Source: Verrucomicrobiota bacterium (GTDB taxonomy: Bacteria > Verrucomicrobiota > Verrucomicrobiia > Limisphaerales > SIBE01). From it: a stretch of DNA of 32,229 bases. Shown one piece after another: positions 16,071 through 24,272 of the stretch; position 1 is the first letter of the stretch, and the number at the start of each line of letters is the position of its first letter. The DNA lies in NCBI GenBank assembly GCA_016871535.1, contig VHCZ01000046.1, positions 1 through 32,229 of the forward strand. Reading direction: 5' to 3'. The notes under the pieces were generated by a model that worked only from the letters and a program-made list of their open reading frames with translations, had not been told where the DNA came from and searched no databases. A program made the translations under genes and the position numbers.

Positions 16071-19000
16071 GCGAGCTTCAAAATGCGGATCGGTTCCCTG
16101 GCAGCTCGTTTGGTTTTTGTGTGTTTGGTGGGTTCCGTGGGCTCAACTAACGGACGGCACTCAAGCAGGCGATCTGAATTGGCAAACGCATGAGGGCCAC
16201 CGGCGCGCCCCGCTGATCCTGACTCCTGGTGGAAGAACCGGTTTCACCGACGTGGCGGCCACCGCCGGGATAACGTTCACCAACCGCCTGAGCGACGAGC
16301 GTTCGCTCACCAACCAGATCTTTCTCAACGGTTCGGGAGTCGCGGCGGGGGACGTCGATGGAGATGGCCTGTGCGATCTTTACTTCTGCGGTCTGGATTC
16401 TCCAAACGCGCTCTTTCGCAATATCGGAGACTGGCGTTTCCGTGATGTAGCGGCGGAAGCGGGCGTCGCCTGCGCCGATCAAGCGTCCACCGGCGCCGCG
16501 TTTGCCGACGTCGAGGGCGACGGCGATCTCGATTTGTTGGTCACCGGAGTCTTTCGAGGTCCGCGGCTTTTTCTGAACGATGGCCGGGGGCGCTTTCGCG
16601 AGACCACCGATGAATCAGGGCTCCGCGGAACGAACGGAAGCGTGACGATGGCGCTGGCCGACATCGATGGCGACGGTCTGCTCGACCTGTATGTCGTCAA
16701 TTACCGCAACGACACCATGCGGGACATGCCAGGAATCCGTTTCGAGGTCGGCGTCACCAACGGTGTTTATCATCTCCTGACCGTGAACGGGCGGGCGGCA
16801 ACGGCCCCAGACCTGGCTGGCCGTTTTTCCTTCGATCGATCGGGCGGCGTCCTGGAGAACGGTGAAGCGGACGCCCTGTTCCGCAACACGGGACAAGGCC
16901 GGTTCGCAGCGGTGAGCTGGACCGACGGCGCTTTTCTCGATGAGAACGGCGCGGCGATCCGCGTTCCCTACGATTGGGGATTGACCGCCATGTTCCGCGA
17001 CTTGAACGGCGACCGCGCGCCCGATCTCTACGTCTGCAACGATTTCCAGTCTCCCGACCGCATCTGGATCAACAATGGCCTGGGCCGGTTTCGAGCCATC
17101 ACCAGAACGGCGATTCGCCAGACCAGCTTGTTCTCCATGGGCATCGATTTCGCGGACGTGGACCGCGACGGCCAGGATGATTTCTTTGTCGCGGACATGC
17201 TCAGCCGCGAACATGCGCGCCGCCAGGTCCAGGTGATGGATCGGATGGCTTTCGCGCAGTTTCGCAATACGGCGGACGACCGCCCTCAGTTCGCGCGCAA
17301 CATGCTCTTCCACAATCGCGGGAACGGCACTTACGCTGAAGTCGCGCAATTCGCGGGTCTCGACGCGTCGGATTGGTCTTGGTGCCCGGCCTTTCTCGAC
17401 GTGGACCTCGACGGGTATGAAGACTTGCTCATCACCACCGGCCATTGGCGCGACGCGCAGCATGCGGACATCGCGCGCGAGTTGGACGACGCCGCAGCGC
17501 GGAAACGGATGCCGCCTCTGGAACAACTGCGCGCGCGCCGCCGGTTCCCGCGACTCGACACGCCAAACCTTGCCTTTCAAAACCGGGGCAATCTGACGTT
17601 TCAGGAAATCAGCGCCGCGTGGGGTTTCGAGTCGCGCCGCGTCTCGCAAGGCATGGCTCTCGCCGATCTCGACAACGATGGCGATCTCGACGCCGTCATC
17701 AACTGCCTCAACGACGCCCCGCTGGTTTACCGCAACGATTCGCCGAACCCGCGAGTCGCCGTCCGCCTGCGCGGGCGGGCGCCCAACACGCGCGGCGTCG
17801 GCGCGAAGATCCGCGTCTGGGCGCCTGGTCTGCCCGTTCAAAGCCAGGAAATGATCTGCGGCGGGCGATATCTCTCCGGCGATGATTTTGAGCGCACCTT
17901 CGCCGCCGGCCGCGCGACCAATCGGATCACAATCGAAGTCGCGTGGCGCAGCGGGAAGCAGAGCAAGATCGAAGGGGTGCCGGCCAATTGCGCCTATGAA
18001 ATCGACGAAGCAGGCGCGGTGTCGGCCGGCGAGGCGTTAAAGCGTGAAAGCGTTGAAGCGTCCTCGCGCCATTCACGCCTCACGCCCCACGCTCCCACGC
18101 TCTTCCAGGACGCCAGCCATCTGCTCGGACATCAGCATGCGGACGAACCCTTCGACGATTTCACGCGCCAGCCCCTTTTGCCGCACAAGCTCAGCCAGCT
18201 CGGCCCCGGCGTGACGTGGCTCGATTTCAACAGCGATGGCTGGGACGATCTGATCGTGGGCGCTGGGCGCGGCGGACGGATGGCCGTGTTCCGCAACGAC
18301 GGTCGCGGCCAATTCATCCGGCAGCGGGCGAAGTTTCTCGAAGTTCCCGCGGAACGAGACCTCACAGCGGTCCTTGGGTGGCAGCCCGATCCGACCAATC
18401 TGGTCCTGCTCATCGGACTGGCCAATTACGAGGACGGCTCCACCAACGCGCCGTCGCTTCGGCAATTCTCGGTCGTAAACGGCGCTGCCGACGACAACCT
18501 GCTGCGCTCGGCGGCCAGCACGGGTCCGCTAGCGCTCGCGGACATCGATCGCGATGGCGACCTCGACCTGTTTGTCGGCGGGCGCGTGATTGCGGGCCGG
18601 TATCCCGAACCGGCTTCATCGGTCCTGCTGCGGAATGAGCGCGGGCAACTCAAGTTCGACCCGGCAGCCAGCCGGCCACTCTCCAACATCGGCCTGGTCA
18701 GCAGCGCTCTGTTCACTGACCTCGACGCCGATGGCTGGCCGGAATTGGTTCTCGCCTGCGATTGGGAGCCGCTTCGAGTTCTGAGAAACGACCGGGGCAC
18801 GTTCACGCCTTGGAACGCGCCCCTTCGATGGACCAATCAAGTCCCGCTCAACGCGCCAGCCTCCACTGCTTTCAACGCCCAGCGATTTCCCACTCTCAAC
18901 TCGCTCACCGGCTGGTGGAACAGCGTCGCGGCGGGCGATCTCGATGGCGATGGCCGGCAGGACCTGGTCGCGGGAAACTGGGGCCGTAACACGTCGCGGC

Positions 19001-19923
19001 GGCGATTTCTGGCCGAACCCATCCGGCTTTATTTTGGCGAGACGGGCGGGTCGCGTGACCTGGCGTTGATCGAAGCCCGTCGCGATCCGGGCTTGGCCCA
19101 GTGGGTCCCGGCGAGAGATTGGGCGGCATTGAGCAGCGTGTTTCCGATGTTGCGCGAGCGTTTTCCGAGCTTTGCCGCTTTCAGCGCCGCCACCGTTCGT
19201 GACGTGCTTGATGCCGGCTTGCCCCCTATGCGCGAAGCGGCCGCGGCCACTCTCGACTCAGTTCTCTTGCTCAATCGCGGCGATTACTTCGAGGCCGGTC
19301 CGCTCCCGGATGAAGCCCAGCTTTCCCCGGTCTTCGGCATTGCGGTGGGGGACCTGGATGGCGACGGCCATGAAGATTTGTTCCTGGCGCAGAATTTTTT
19401 CGGCGTCGCGCCTTCGGAGAGCCGCCATGATGCCGGCTGTGGCCTCTGGCTCCGGGGGACCGGAGCGGGACGTTTGGCCGCGGTGCGCACGAACGAAAGC
19501 GGTTTCGCAGTCTATGGTGAAGGGCGCGGCGCTGCCCTTTGCGACTTCGACCATGACGGACGGCTCGATCTCGCGATCGGGCAGAACAACGGTCCGACGG
19601 CACTCTTTCGGAATGTGCAGGCGCGTCCGGGACTACGGGTCCGGCTGCGGGGTTCGGCAGAAAACCCGCAAGCGATTGGCGCCGTCCTGCGAGTCGTGTT
19701 TCGCGGGGGCAATCTCGGACCGGCGAAGGAGATTAGGCTTGGCGAGGGTTACTGCTCGCAGAATTCGACCGAGGTTGTCCTTGGGTTGCCCGACGAACCG
19801 GAGGCGCTGGAGATCCGCTGGACCGATCAGACTAAAGAGATCGTGAACGTGGCAGCAGGCGTCCGCCAGATTTCGCACCAGCAGTTGAGCCCACGAAATA
19901 CACGAAAAACCCAAAAGGAGTGA
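16060..19923 (+). CDS. Large exported FG-GAP/VCBS repeat protein with two ASPIC/UnbV domains
   Basis: From the ATG at 16060 the protein is 1287 residues with an N-terminal hydrophobic signal (VPWQLVWFLCVWWVPWAQL). It is a double-length protein. The first half has FG-GAP-like calcium-binding motifs (DVDGDGLCDLYF, DVEGDGDLDLLV, DIDGDGLLDLYV, DLDNDGDLD) and ends in an ASPIC/UnbV domain at about 560-655. The second half repeats the plan (DFNSDGWDDLIV, DIDRDGDLDLFV, DLDGDGRQDLV, DLDGDGHEDLF) and ends in another ASPIC/UnbV domain at about 1186-1280. The two halves are joined by a linker encoded by a heptad array. Such proteins are exported, propeller-forming and probably carbohydrate- or surface-binding. 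In-frame sequence upstream of 16060 only translates the palindromic element. The last residues (PRNTRKTQKE) come from a short CACGAAATA-type tandem repeat. Confidence 0.88.
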   Translation: MGSLRASKCGSVPWQLVWFLCVWWVPWAQLTDGTQAGDLNWQTHEGHRRAPLILTPGGRTGFTDVAATAGITFTNRLSDERSLTNQIFLNGSGVAAGDVDGDGLCDLYFCGLDSPNALFRNIGDWRFRDVAAEAGVACADQASTGAAFADVEGDGDLDLLVTGVFRGPRLFLNDGRGRFRETTDESGLRGTNGSVTMALADIDGDGLLDLYVVNYRNDTMRDMPGIRFEVGVTNGVYHLLTVNGRAATAPDLAGRFSFDRSGGVLENGEADALFRNTGQGRFAAVSWTDGAFLDENGAAIRVPYDWGLTAMFRDLNGDRAPDLYVCNDFQSPDRIWINNGLGRFRAITRTAIRQTSLFSMGIDFADVDRDGQDDFFVADMLSREHARRQVQVMDRMAFAQFRNTADDRPQFARNMLFHNRGNGTYAEVAQFAGLDASDWSWCPAFLDVDLDGYEDLLITTGHWRDAQHADIARELDDAAARKRMPPLEQLRARRRFPRLDTPNLAFQNRGNLTFQEISAAWGFESRRVSQGMALADLDNDGDLDAVINCLNDAPLVYRNDSPNPRVAVRLRGRAPNTRGVGAKIRVWAPGLPVQSQEMICGGRYLSGDDFERTFAAGRATNRITIEVAWRSGKQSKIEGVPANCAYEIDEAGAVSAGEALKRESVEASSRHSRLTPHAPTLFQDASHLLGHQHADEPFDDFTRQPLLPHKLSQLGPGVTWLDFNSDGWDDLIVGAGRGGRMAVFRNDGRGQFIRQRAKFLEVPAERDLTAVLGWQPDPTNLVLLIGLANYEDGSTNAPSLRQFSVVNGAADDNLLRSAASTGPLALADIDRDGDLDLFVGGRVIAGRYPEPASSVLLRNERGQLKFDPAASRPLSNIGLVSSALFTDLDADGWPELVLACDWEPLRVLRNDRGTFTPWNAPLRWTNQVPLNAPASTAFNAQRFPTLNSLTGWWNSVAAGDLDGDGRQDLVAGNWGRNTSRRRFLAEPIRLYFGETGGSRDLALIEARRDPGLAQWVPARDWAALSSVFPMLRERFPSFAAFSAATVRDVLDAGLPPMREAAAATLDSVLLLNRGDYFEAGPLPDEAQLSPVFGIAVGDLDGDGHEDLFLAQNFFGVAPSESRHDAGCGLWLRGTGAGRLAAVRTNESGFAVYGEGRGAALCDFDHDGRLDLAIGQNNGPTALFRNVQARPGLRVRLRGSAENPQAIGAVLRVVFRGGNLGPAKEIRLGEGYCSQNSTEVVLGLPDEPEALEIRWTDQTKEIVNVAAGVRQISHQQLSPRNTRKTQKE
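18034..18103. repeat. Heptad array 6, at the inter-domain linker of the FG-GAP protein
   Basis: Ten 7-bp units: GCGTTAA, AGCGTGA, AAGCGTT, GAAGCGT, then two transition units, then CGCCTCA, CGCCCCA, CGCTCCC and ACGCTCT. The right half is roughly the inverse complement of the left. It encodes the unconserved linker (around ESVEASSRHSRLTPHAP) precisely between the first ASPIC/UnbV domain and the start of the second half. Confidence 0.82.
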
Positions 19924-20048
19924 GGCTGCCAGCCGCAACGAGGTTCTTGTTTGAATTCCGGAAGTTACCGGCACACCTGGCTCTCCGCTTTACGCGGTCT
20001 TCGGAGATGAATACACTTTCGTCCGAATTCACCAAACCCGTCTCCTTT

Positions 20049-21308
20049 ATGAACAACTCTTTCTCCGACCCGCGCCCTGCCAGCCGCAGAGAATTCCTCA
20101 AACGCGCCGGCCTCGCGCTGGCCGCCGCGCCGTTCTGGTCCGGAATTATTCCCGAATCACAGGGAGCGAAAATCCCGGAAGGCATCAAGATCACGGATCT
20201 CAAATCCCTGATCGTCGAGGATGAAGTTTATCTCAAGGTCTTCACCGATGCGGGCGTGATCGGCGAAGGGCACACGTCGGTCCATCGCAAAGCTCCGACG
20301 TGCAAAGCGGCCGTCGATGATCTGGCGCGGGTTCTCTTGGGACGCGATCCGACACGGGTCGAGTTTTTGTGGCAAGCAATGTATCGCTGGCCGCGCTGGC
20401 GCGGCGGCCCAGTGCTGAACGCGGCCATCAGCGGCGTCGATCTGGCGCTCTGGGATATTCTGGGAAAATTGCTGGAGGTTCCCGTCTGGCGGCTGTTGGG
20501 CGGCGCGGCGCGCGAGCGGATTCGGCTTTACGTTCACGGCAGCGGCAAAGAAGGAGTGCAACGCGCCAAAGAAATGGGTTACACCGCGATCAAGACCAGC
20601 CCGGTCGTCGCCGATATGATCGACGGGCGCCGCGTCATCAAACGCCCGTGGAACTTGAAGCGGGCCGTGAAGATCATCGAAGACATGCGGGCTGCCGCCG
20701 GCGATGACTTTGATATTCTGATCGACGCGCACGGTTTGTTGACGCCGACGATGGCGCTGGAATTTGCCAGGGCGATCGAGCCGCTCCGAATCCTGTTTCT
20801 CGAAGAACCGATTCAACTCGAAGGCAACGACACGCTCGAATGGCTGGGCAAGCACACCACCGTTCCTCTGGCGACTGGCGAACGGCACACCACGAAATGG
20901 ATGTTCGAAGACATCATCAGCCGCCATCTGGTGAGTTACGTGCAGCCGGATGTGATCCAGTGCGGCGGGATCACCGAGATTCGCAAGATCGCGGCCATGG
21001 CCGAGGCGCAGTTCATCGAAGTCGCCCCGCACGGGCCGGGGAGCCTTTCCACGGGGCTGGGATTGGCGTCGCTCCACGTGGATGCGAGCACTTCCAATTG
21101 CGTGATCCAGGAATCGCACCCCAATCCGACCGGCTGGCAACTCGATTTGTTCAACGGGCGGACGGTGACGATCAAGGACGGTTACGCGGAATTGCCGCGC
21201 TGGCCGGGTCTGGGCCTGCACCTCAATGAAGACGTGGCCCGGAAACACCCGCATTCCAATCCGAACCCGTCGATCTATTTCGAGGATGGATCGGTGGCGG
21301 ATTATTGA
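20049..21308 (+). CDS. Tat-exported mandelate racemase/muconate lactonizing (enolase superfamily) enzyme, galactonate-dehydratase-like
   Basis: From the ATG at 20049 the protein is 419 residues with a twin-arginine signal (SRREFLKRAGLALAAAPF). The capping domain runs to about residue 125 and the barrel follows. The expected metal ligands are Asp226 (LIDAHG), Glu252 or Glu253 (FLEEP) and Glu278 (TGER), with His228 and His328 (VAPHGPG) positioned as acid/base residues as in sugar-acid dehydratases of the GalD/ManD type. The likely reaction is dehydration of a sugar acid in the periplasm, though the substrate is not predictable. An upstream ATG at 20007 is directly preceded by GGAG and would give a longer n-region. 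The gene follows the FG-GAP gene, which fits polysaccharide use. Confidence 0.87.
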   Translation: MNNSFSDPRPASRREFLKRAGLALAAAPFWSGIIPESQGAKIPEGIKITDLKSLIVEDEVYLKVFTDAGVIGEGHTSVHRKAPTCKAAVDDLARVLLGRDPTRVEFLWQAMYRWPRWRGGPVLNAAISGVDLALWDILGKLLEVPVWRLLGGAARERIRLYVHGSGKEGVQRAKEMGYTAIKTSPVVADMIDGRRVIKRPWNLKRAVKIIEDMRAAAGDDFDILIDAHGLLTPTMALEFARAIEPLRILFLEEPIQLEGNDTLEWLGKHTTVPLATGERHTTKWMFEDIISRHLVSYVQPDVIQCGGITEIRKIAAMAEAQFIEVAPHGPGSLSTGLGLASLHVDASTSNCVIQESHPNPTGWQLDLFNGRTVTIKDGYAELPRWPGLGLHLNEDVARKHPHSNPNPSIYFEDGSVADY

Positions 21309-21351
21309 ACGTGGCCTGAGAAGAAAAGTCAGCACGAACTGCTCGAACTGC

Positions 21352-21543
21352 TCAGCTGGCCGTGCCTAGTTCGCGTTTCAGCATGGCCTTAAAGACCCGC
21401 TTCCAGCGTGCCTTCTGGCGAAAGACAGGCTCCTTCGGGTCGAGCCGTTTCTCCAAGCATAGCCCTGACTCTGACTCGCTAAAACGCAGGATGCGCGCGC
21501 CATCCGCTAGCTTCAGCAGGAGCATTTCGATGTCGCCTTTCAC
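21352..21543 (-). CDS. Small conserved-looking hypothetical protein (63 residues)
   Basis: A basic, compact protein beginning MKGDIEMLLLKLADGARILRF. No family is recognised. It lies 15 bases downstream of another minus-strand small gene (60 residues), and the pair has the size and spacing of a toxin-antitoxin or regulator pair. Nothing in either sequence proves such a role. Confidence 0.5.
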   Translation of the reverse strand: MKGDIEMLLLKLADGARILRFSESESGLCLEKRLDPKEPVFRQKARWKRVFKAMLKRELGTAS

Positions 21544-21558
21544 AGGGTAATCTTAAAT

Positions 21559-21741
21559 TCAAAAACCGAACTCTGCCAACATCTGATTCAGCGTTTCGGG
21601 TGATGCCATTCCGAGTCGCCGGTGAGCCGCCTGCGCGGCCTGCTCGAAATCGCCCTCGTTTAATTGAACCACGGCAGCGGGTAACTGTTCCATGGCCACC
21701 GTCGCCGCCTCCAACACCTCGTGGTAGAGGGAGACAGACAT
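21559..21741 (-). CDS. Small hypothetical protein (60 residues), partner of the preceding gene
   Basis: Starting at the ATG at 21741 it encodes an acidic helical protein (MSVSLYHEVLEAATVAMEQL at the start; ASPETLNQML near the end). The same frame is open upstream to 21933. The added part is less protein-like and would start in the spacer after the secreted-protein gene, so the shorter form was chosen. No function is assigned. Confidence 0.5.
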   Translation of the reverse strand: MSVSLYHEVLEAATVAMEQLPAAVVQLNEGDFEQAAQAAHRRLGMASPETLNQMLAEFGF

Positions 21742-21936
21742 TTCTCGTTCGTCCAAGTCGGCCCGGAGGAAGATGTGGAAGCGGCTTGCGCGAATGATGG
21801 TTTGGGCGGTCGCAGCTCGATCGAGCGGGTCAAGCAATGGCTGCGCCGTAAGGCGGACTTCGACGAGTGTGAAACCGCCGCGCAGTTGCAAATGCTGAAA
21901 CGGGCCAAGGTCGAGCACACCGACAGCATGCACCAG

Positions 21937-23373
21937 TCAATCAACCATTGGAAGAAGTCCAGCCGACCTTGCTCGACCCTGTTGAGCCAGCTTCAGCGCC
22001 GGATCATCCAGGTCGAGGCGGTAAAGAATCTGATTATAATCATAGCGCGGCGTGGGCGCGGGTTTATCGGCGAACTGCATCGTGTAAGTCCCCTCGAAGA
22101 TCAGCACCGGCGAGTCGGTTGGCGTAAATTCAGGGTGCAGCCGCGGATTGTAGAACGTGTAGTTCTCGTGCGTCAGGATTTTCACGGCCTTGCCCCACGG
22201 ACCGGTCGGCGCGTCGGCTTCGGCATACCAGAGTTCGCCAAAGGCGGACGGCTTGCCGAAGGTTTCCATGAACACCGTCACCCAGCATTTGCGAAATCTG
22301 TTCCAAGCGATCGAGCCGCTGTGCGGCTTTACGGGCTTGCCGTCCGCGGCGGACGCGAGGCTTTCTTGCGGCTTCAGGACTTCCCAGGTCGAAGAATCCT
22401 GCCAGGCCTCGAAGCTCGCGGGACAGCGCAGCGCCGGCAGCGGGTTGCCGAAGAGCACCCAATCCTTTCCGCGTTCGTCCTTCCAAAACGCCGGATGGCC
22501 TTCGGGGACGGGCGGCGGTTTTGGCGCGGCGTCGGATTTCGTCCAGAGGACGTGCAGCGGCTCGAAGTTCGCCGACTCGTCCTTCCAGACGCAGAGCCCC
22601 CATTGATACGCTTCCATCGGCGGTTTGACTTTCATGTAGCTGCCCACGAGCCGCGCGTTGCCATTCTCGTCCGGCAGACTCACGTAGCCGGTGACCCAGG
22701 TTGGCCCGCTGCCCGCCATCTTGGCGATGCCTCGCGGCAGGCTTTTGGCGTCCGTGAAATAATCGAGCTTCAGCCGAATGGGCGGTTCGAATTTCGCCAG
22801 CGGCTTCACGGCGGAAGTCGCGCTCGTACCGTCGAAGATGCCAAGCGGATAGCGCGCGATCGTCGTGTCGCCCCAGAGCCAGAACAGGCGCCCGCGATGG
22901 ACGGCGTTCTGGACGCTGTCGCAGCCAAGAATGCCGGAATCGCGCCAATCCAGCGCCTGGCCTAGTTTCTGGCTTTCCGCGAAAAGCCCGCCGCCCGTGA
23001 GACGGCCCAGGCGTTTGGCGATGATGGTGCGATTGACTTCGACGCGCAGCGTCTTGCCCGGCTCAGGCGTCAGGCGCACTCCGCGGCTGCCAAAACCATC
23101 CTTGGGCACTTCATAGCCGTGGCCGAGGACATCGAACCACGTCTCGCGTCCCATTAACTCCGGCAAATCAAAGGCGATGACGCCCGCGTTGTCCGATACG
23201 AACCGCGCATGATGTGTCGTGCGCAACTCGACGAGCGGCACGGGCCAACCGCTTCCCTTCTCGACGACCTCGATGCGGCAAGGCTCCAAAGCCAGCGCCT
23301 CGTGGGGCAAAACCACAAGTCCGAGCAGACCTGGCAGCAACCTGCGAACAAGAGCGTGTAATGAATCTGTCAT
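21937..23373 (-). CDS. Secreted beta-propeller-like protein of unknown function
   Basis: From the ATG at 23373 the product is 478 residues with a signal peptide (LVRRLLPGLLGLVVLPHEALA). A small beta-rich domain of about 100 residues, possibly carboxypeptidase-regulatory-like (PLVELRTTHHARFVSDNAG), precedes a larger domain. That domain has repeated aromatic strand motifs such as LFWLWGDT, GPTWVTGYVSLPDE, DWVLFGNPLP, GELWYAEAD and PVLIFEGTYTMQF. These resemble five-bladed glycosidase-type propellers (GH43 or DUF4185-like), but no catalytic triad could be assigned with confidence. It is probably a periplasmic or surface sugar-related protein. Confidence 0.65.
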   Translation of the reverse strand: MTDSLHALVRRLLPGLLGLVVLPHEALALEPCRIEVVEKGSGWPVPLVELRTTHHARFVSDNAGVIAFDLPELMGRETWFDVLGHGYEVPKDGFGSRGVRLTPEPGKTLRVEVNRTIIAKRLGRLTGGGLFAESQKLGQALDWRDSGILGCDSVQNAVHRGRLFWLWGDTTIARYPLGIFDGTSATSAVKPLAKFEPPIRLKLDYFTDAKSLPRGIAKMAGSGPTWVTGYVSLPDENGNARLVGSYMKVKPPMEAYQWGLCVWKDESANFEPLHVLWTKSDAAPKPPPVPEGHPAFWKDERGKDWVLFGNPLPALRCPASFEAWQDSSTWEVLKPQESLASAADGKPVKPHSGSIAWNRFRKCWVTVFMETFGKPSAFGELWYAEADAPTGPWGKAVKILTHENYTFYNPRLHPEFTPTDSPVLIFEGTYTMQFADKPAPTPRYDYNQILYRLDLDDPALKLAQQGRARSAGLLPMVD

Positions 23374-23702
23374 GCCTCCATTGAGAACAGAGCACGAACC
23401 AAGAATCAAATCGGTTCCGAGACGGTAGGGCAAGCCTGTCCCCAGCGAGCCGAGTCGGACGTGTTCCAAGCGCGTGGAGCAGCTCGCCGGGACGGACTCA
23501 TACCGGCGATCGTTTCATGGGCCGTGGGCATGGTTCCGAGACCAAAACGTGCAGGGAACGAGCGGACTGCCGCACTCCAAGACTCCAAGACGCTGCCGCG
23601 TGACACGTGAAGCCAAGCGCTTCAGAGTTCAGAGCTCCGTCATGGCCCCCAGGATGATTTGACTGGAGCGACGGATCATTCGTAGATTGCCCCCGAACTT
23701 CT
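23374..23702. repeat. Gene-free interval with dispersed repeat fragments
   Basis: A copy of the flank motif seen at 7714 lies around TTTCATGGGCCGTGGGCATG (23514-23533), continuing GTTCCGAGACC. A second palindrome-like piece with ACGGTAGGGCAAGCC occurs near 23422. Short ORFs on both strands are translations of these repeats. Divergent promoters for the secreted-protein gene and the DCC gene should lie here, but no clear -35/-10 pair was recognised. Confidence 0.5.
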
Positions 23703-24119
23703 ATGGGATCGAACCCGTACATCGTTCTATACGACGACGCCTGCCCGCTGTGCACATTTCAGATGAAAGTGCTGACTTGGCTCGACTGGTTCAACGTCGT
23801 CCGCCTCCTGCCGCTTTCACACCCGGAGGCCGGCCAGATCGCTCCGCAACTGACGCGCGAAGACTTGCTGGAAGCCATGCATTGCGTGACGCCGGAACGG
23901 CGGGTTTATCGCGGCGCCCGGTGCATCCGGTTTGTCGGCCTGCGCATGCCGCTGCTCGTGCCGCTCGCGCTGTTCCTCTGGATTCCCGGAGTCATCTGGA
24001 TCGCGGAAAAAGTTTACGCCTGGGTGAGCCGGAACCGGCATCTCCTGAGCCGGCTGTTCGGATGCAAAGAAGCGTGCGCCGTGATGCCGGCGCGCAAACG
24101 CGAAAAGGATCTCGTCTGA
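23703..24119 (+). CDS. DCC-family thiol-disulfide oxidoreductase-like protein (DUF393)
   Basis: A 138-residue protein with the family motif LYDDACPLC near the N-terminus (Cys14 and Cys17, DxxCxxC). It has a thioredoxin-like alpha/beta stretch, then one hydrophobic segment (MPLLVPLALFLWIPGVIWIAE) that may associate with the membrane, and a basic tail. The biochemical role of the family is not settled. It lies about 150 bases before the squalene-hopene cyclase gene on the same strand. Confidence 0.88.
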   Translation: MGSNPYIVLYDDACPLCTFQMKVLTWLDWFNVVRLLPLSHPEAGQIAPQLTREDLLEAMHCVTPERRVYRGARCIRFVGLRMPLLVPLALFLWIPGVIWIAEKVYAWVSRNRHLLSRLFGCKEACAVMPARKREKDLV

Positions 24120-24129
24120 ATGCGTCCCT

Positions 24130-24256
24130 GGGTTAAAAGGGTTAAATGAGTTGAATGAGTCAATTCGTTAAAAGGATTGAAGCTCCAGAGCCGTCACGCC
24201 GCGGTAACCTTGTAACGATTTAACTCATTCAACCCATTTAACGATTTAACAATTTC
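24130..24256. repeat. Nonamer array, inverted two-arm, upstream of the cyclase gene
   Basis: The left arm (24130-24183) reads as 9-bp units: GGGTTAAAA, GGGTTAAAT, GAGTTGAAT, GAGTCAATT, CGTTAAAAG, GATTGAAGC. The right arm (about 24211-24256) has units such as AACTCATTC, AACCCATTT and AACGATTT and is close to the inverse complement. The spacer is about 27 bp. The organisation matches the heptad arrays, but the period is 9. It occupies the whole upstream region of the cyclase gene. Confidence 0.82.
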
Positions 24257-24272
24257 ACACAGCGGCACCCCT

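Noticed and set aside
21721-22965. Plus-strand ORF of 414 codons opposite the secreted propeller-like gene
   Set aside because: The minus strand has a signal peptide and coherent aromatic strand repeats. The plus frame is Arg/His-rich shadow sequence.
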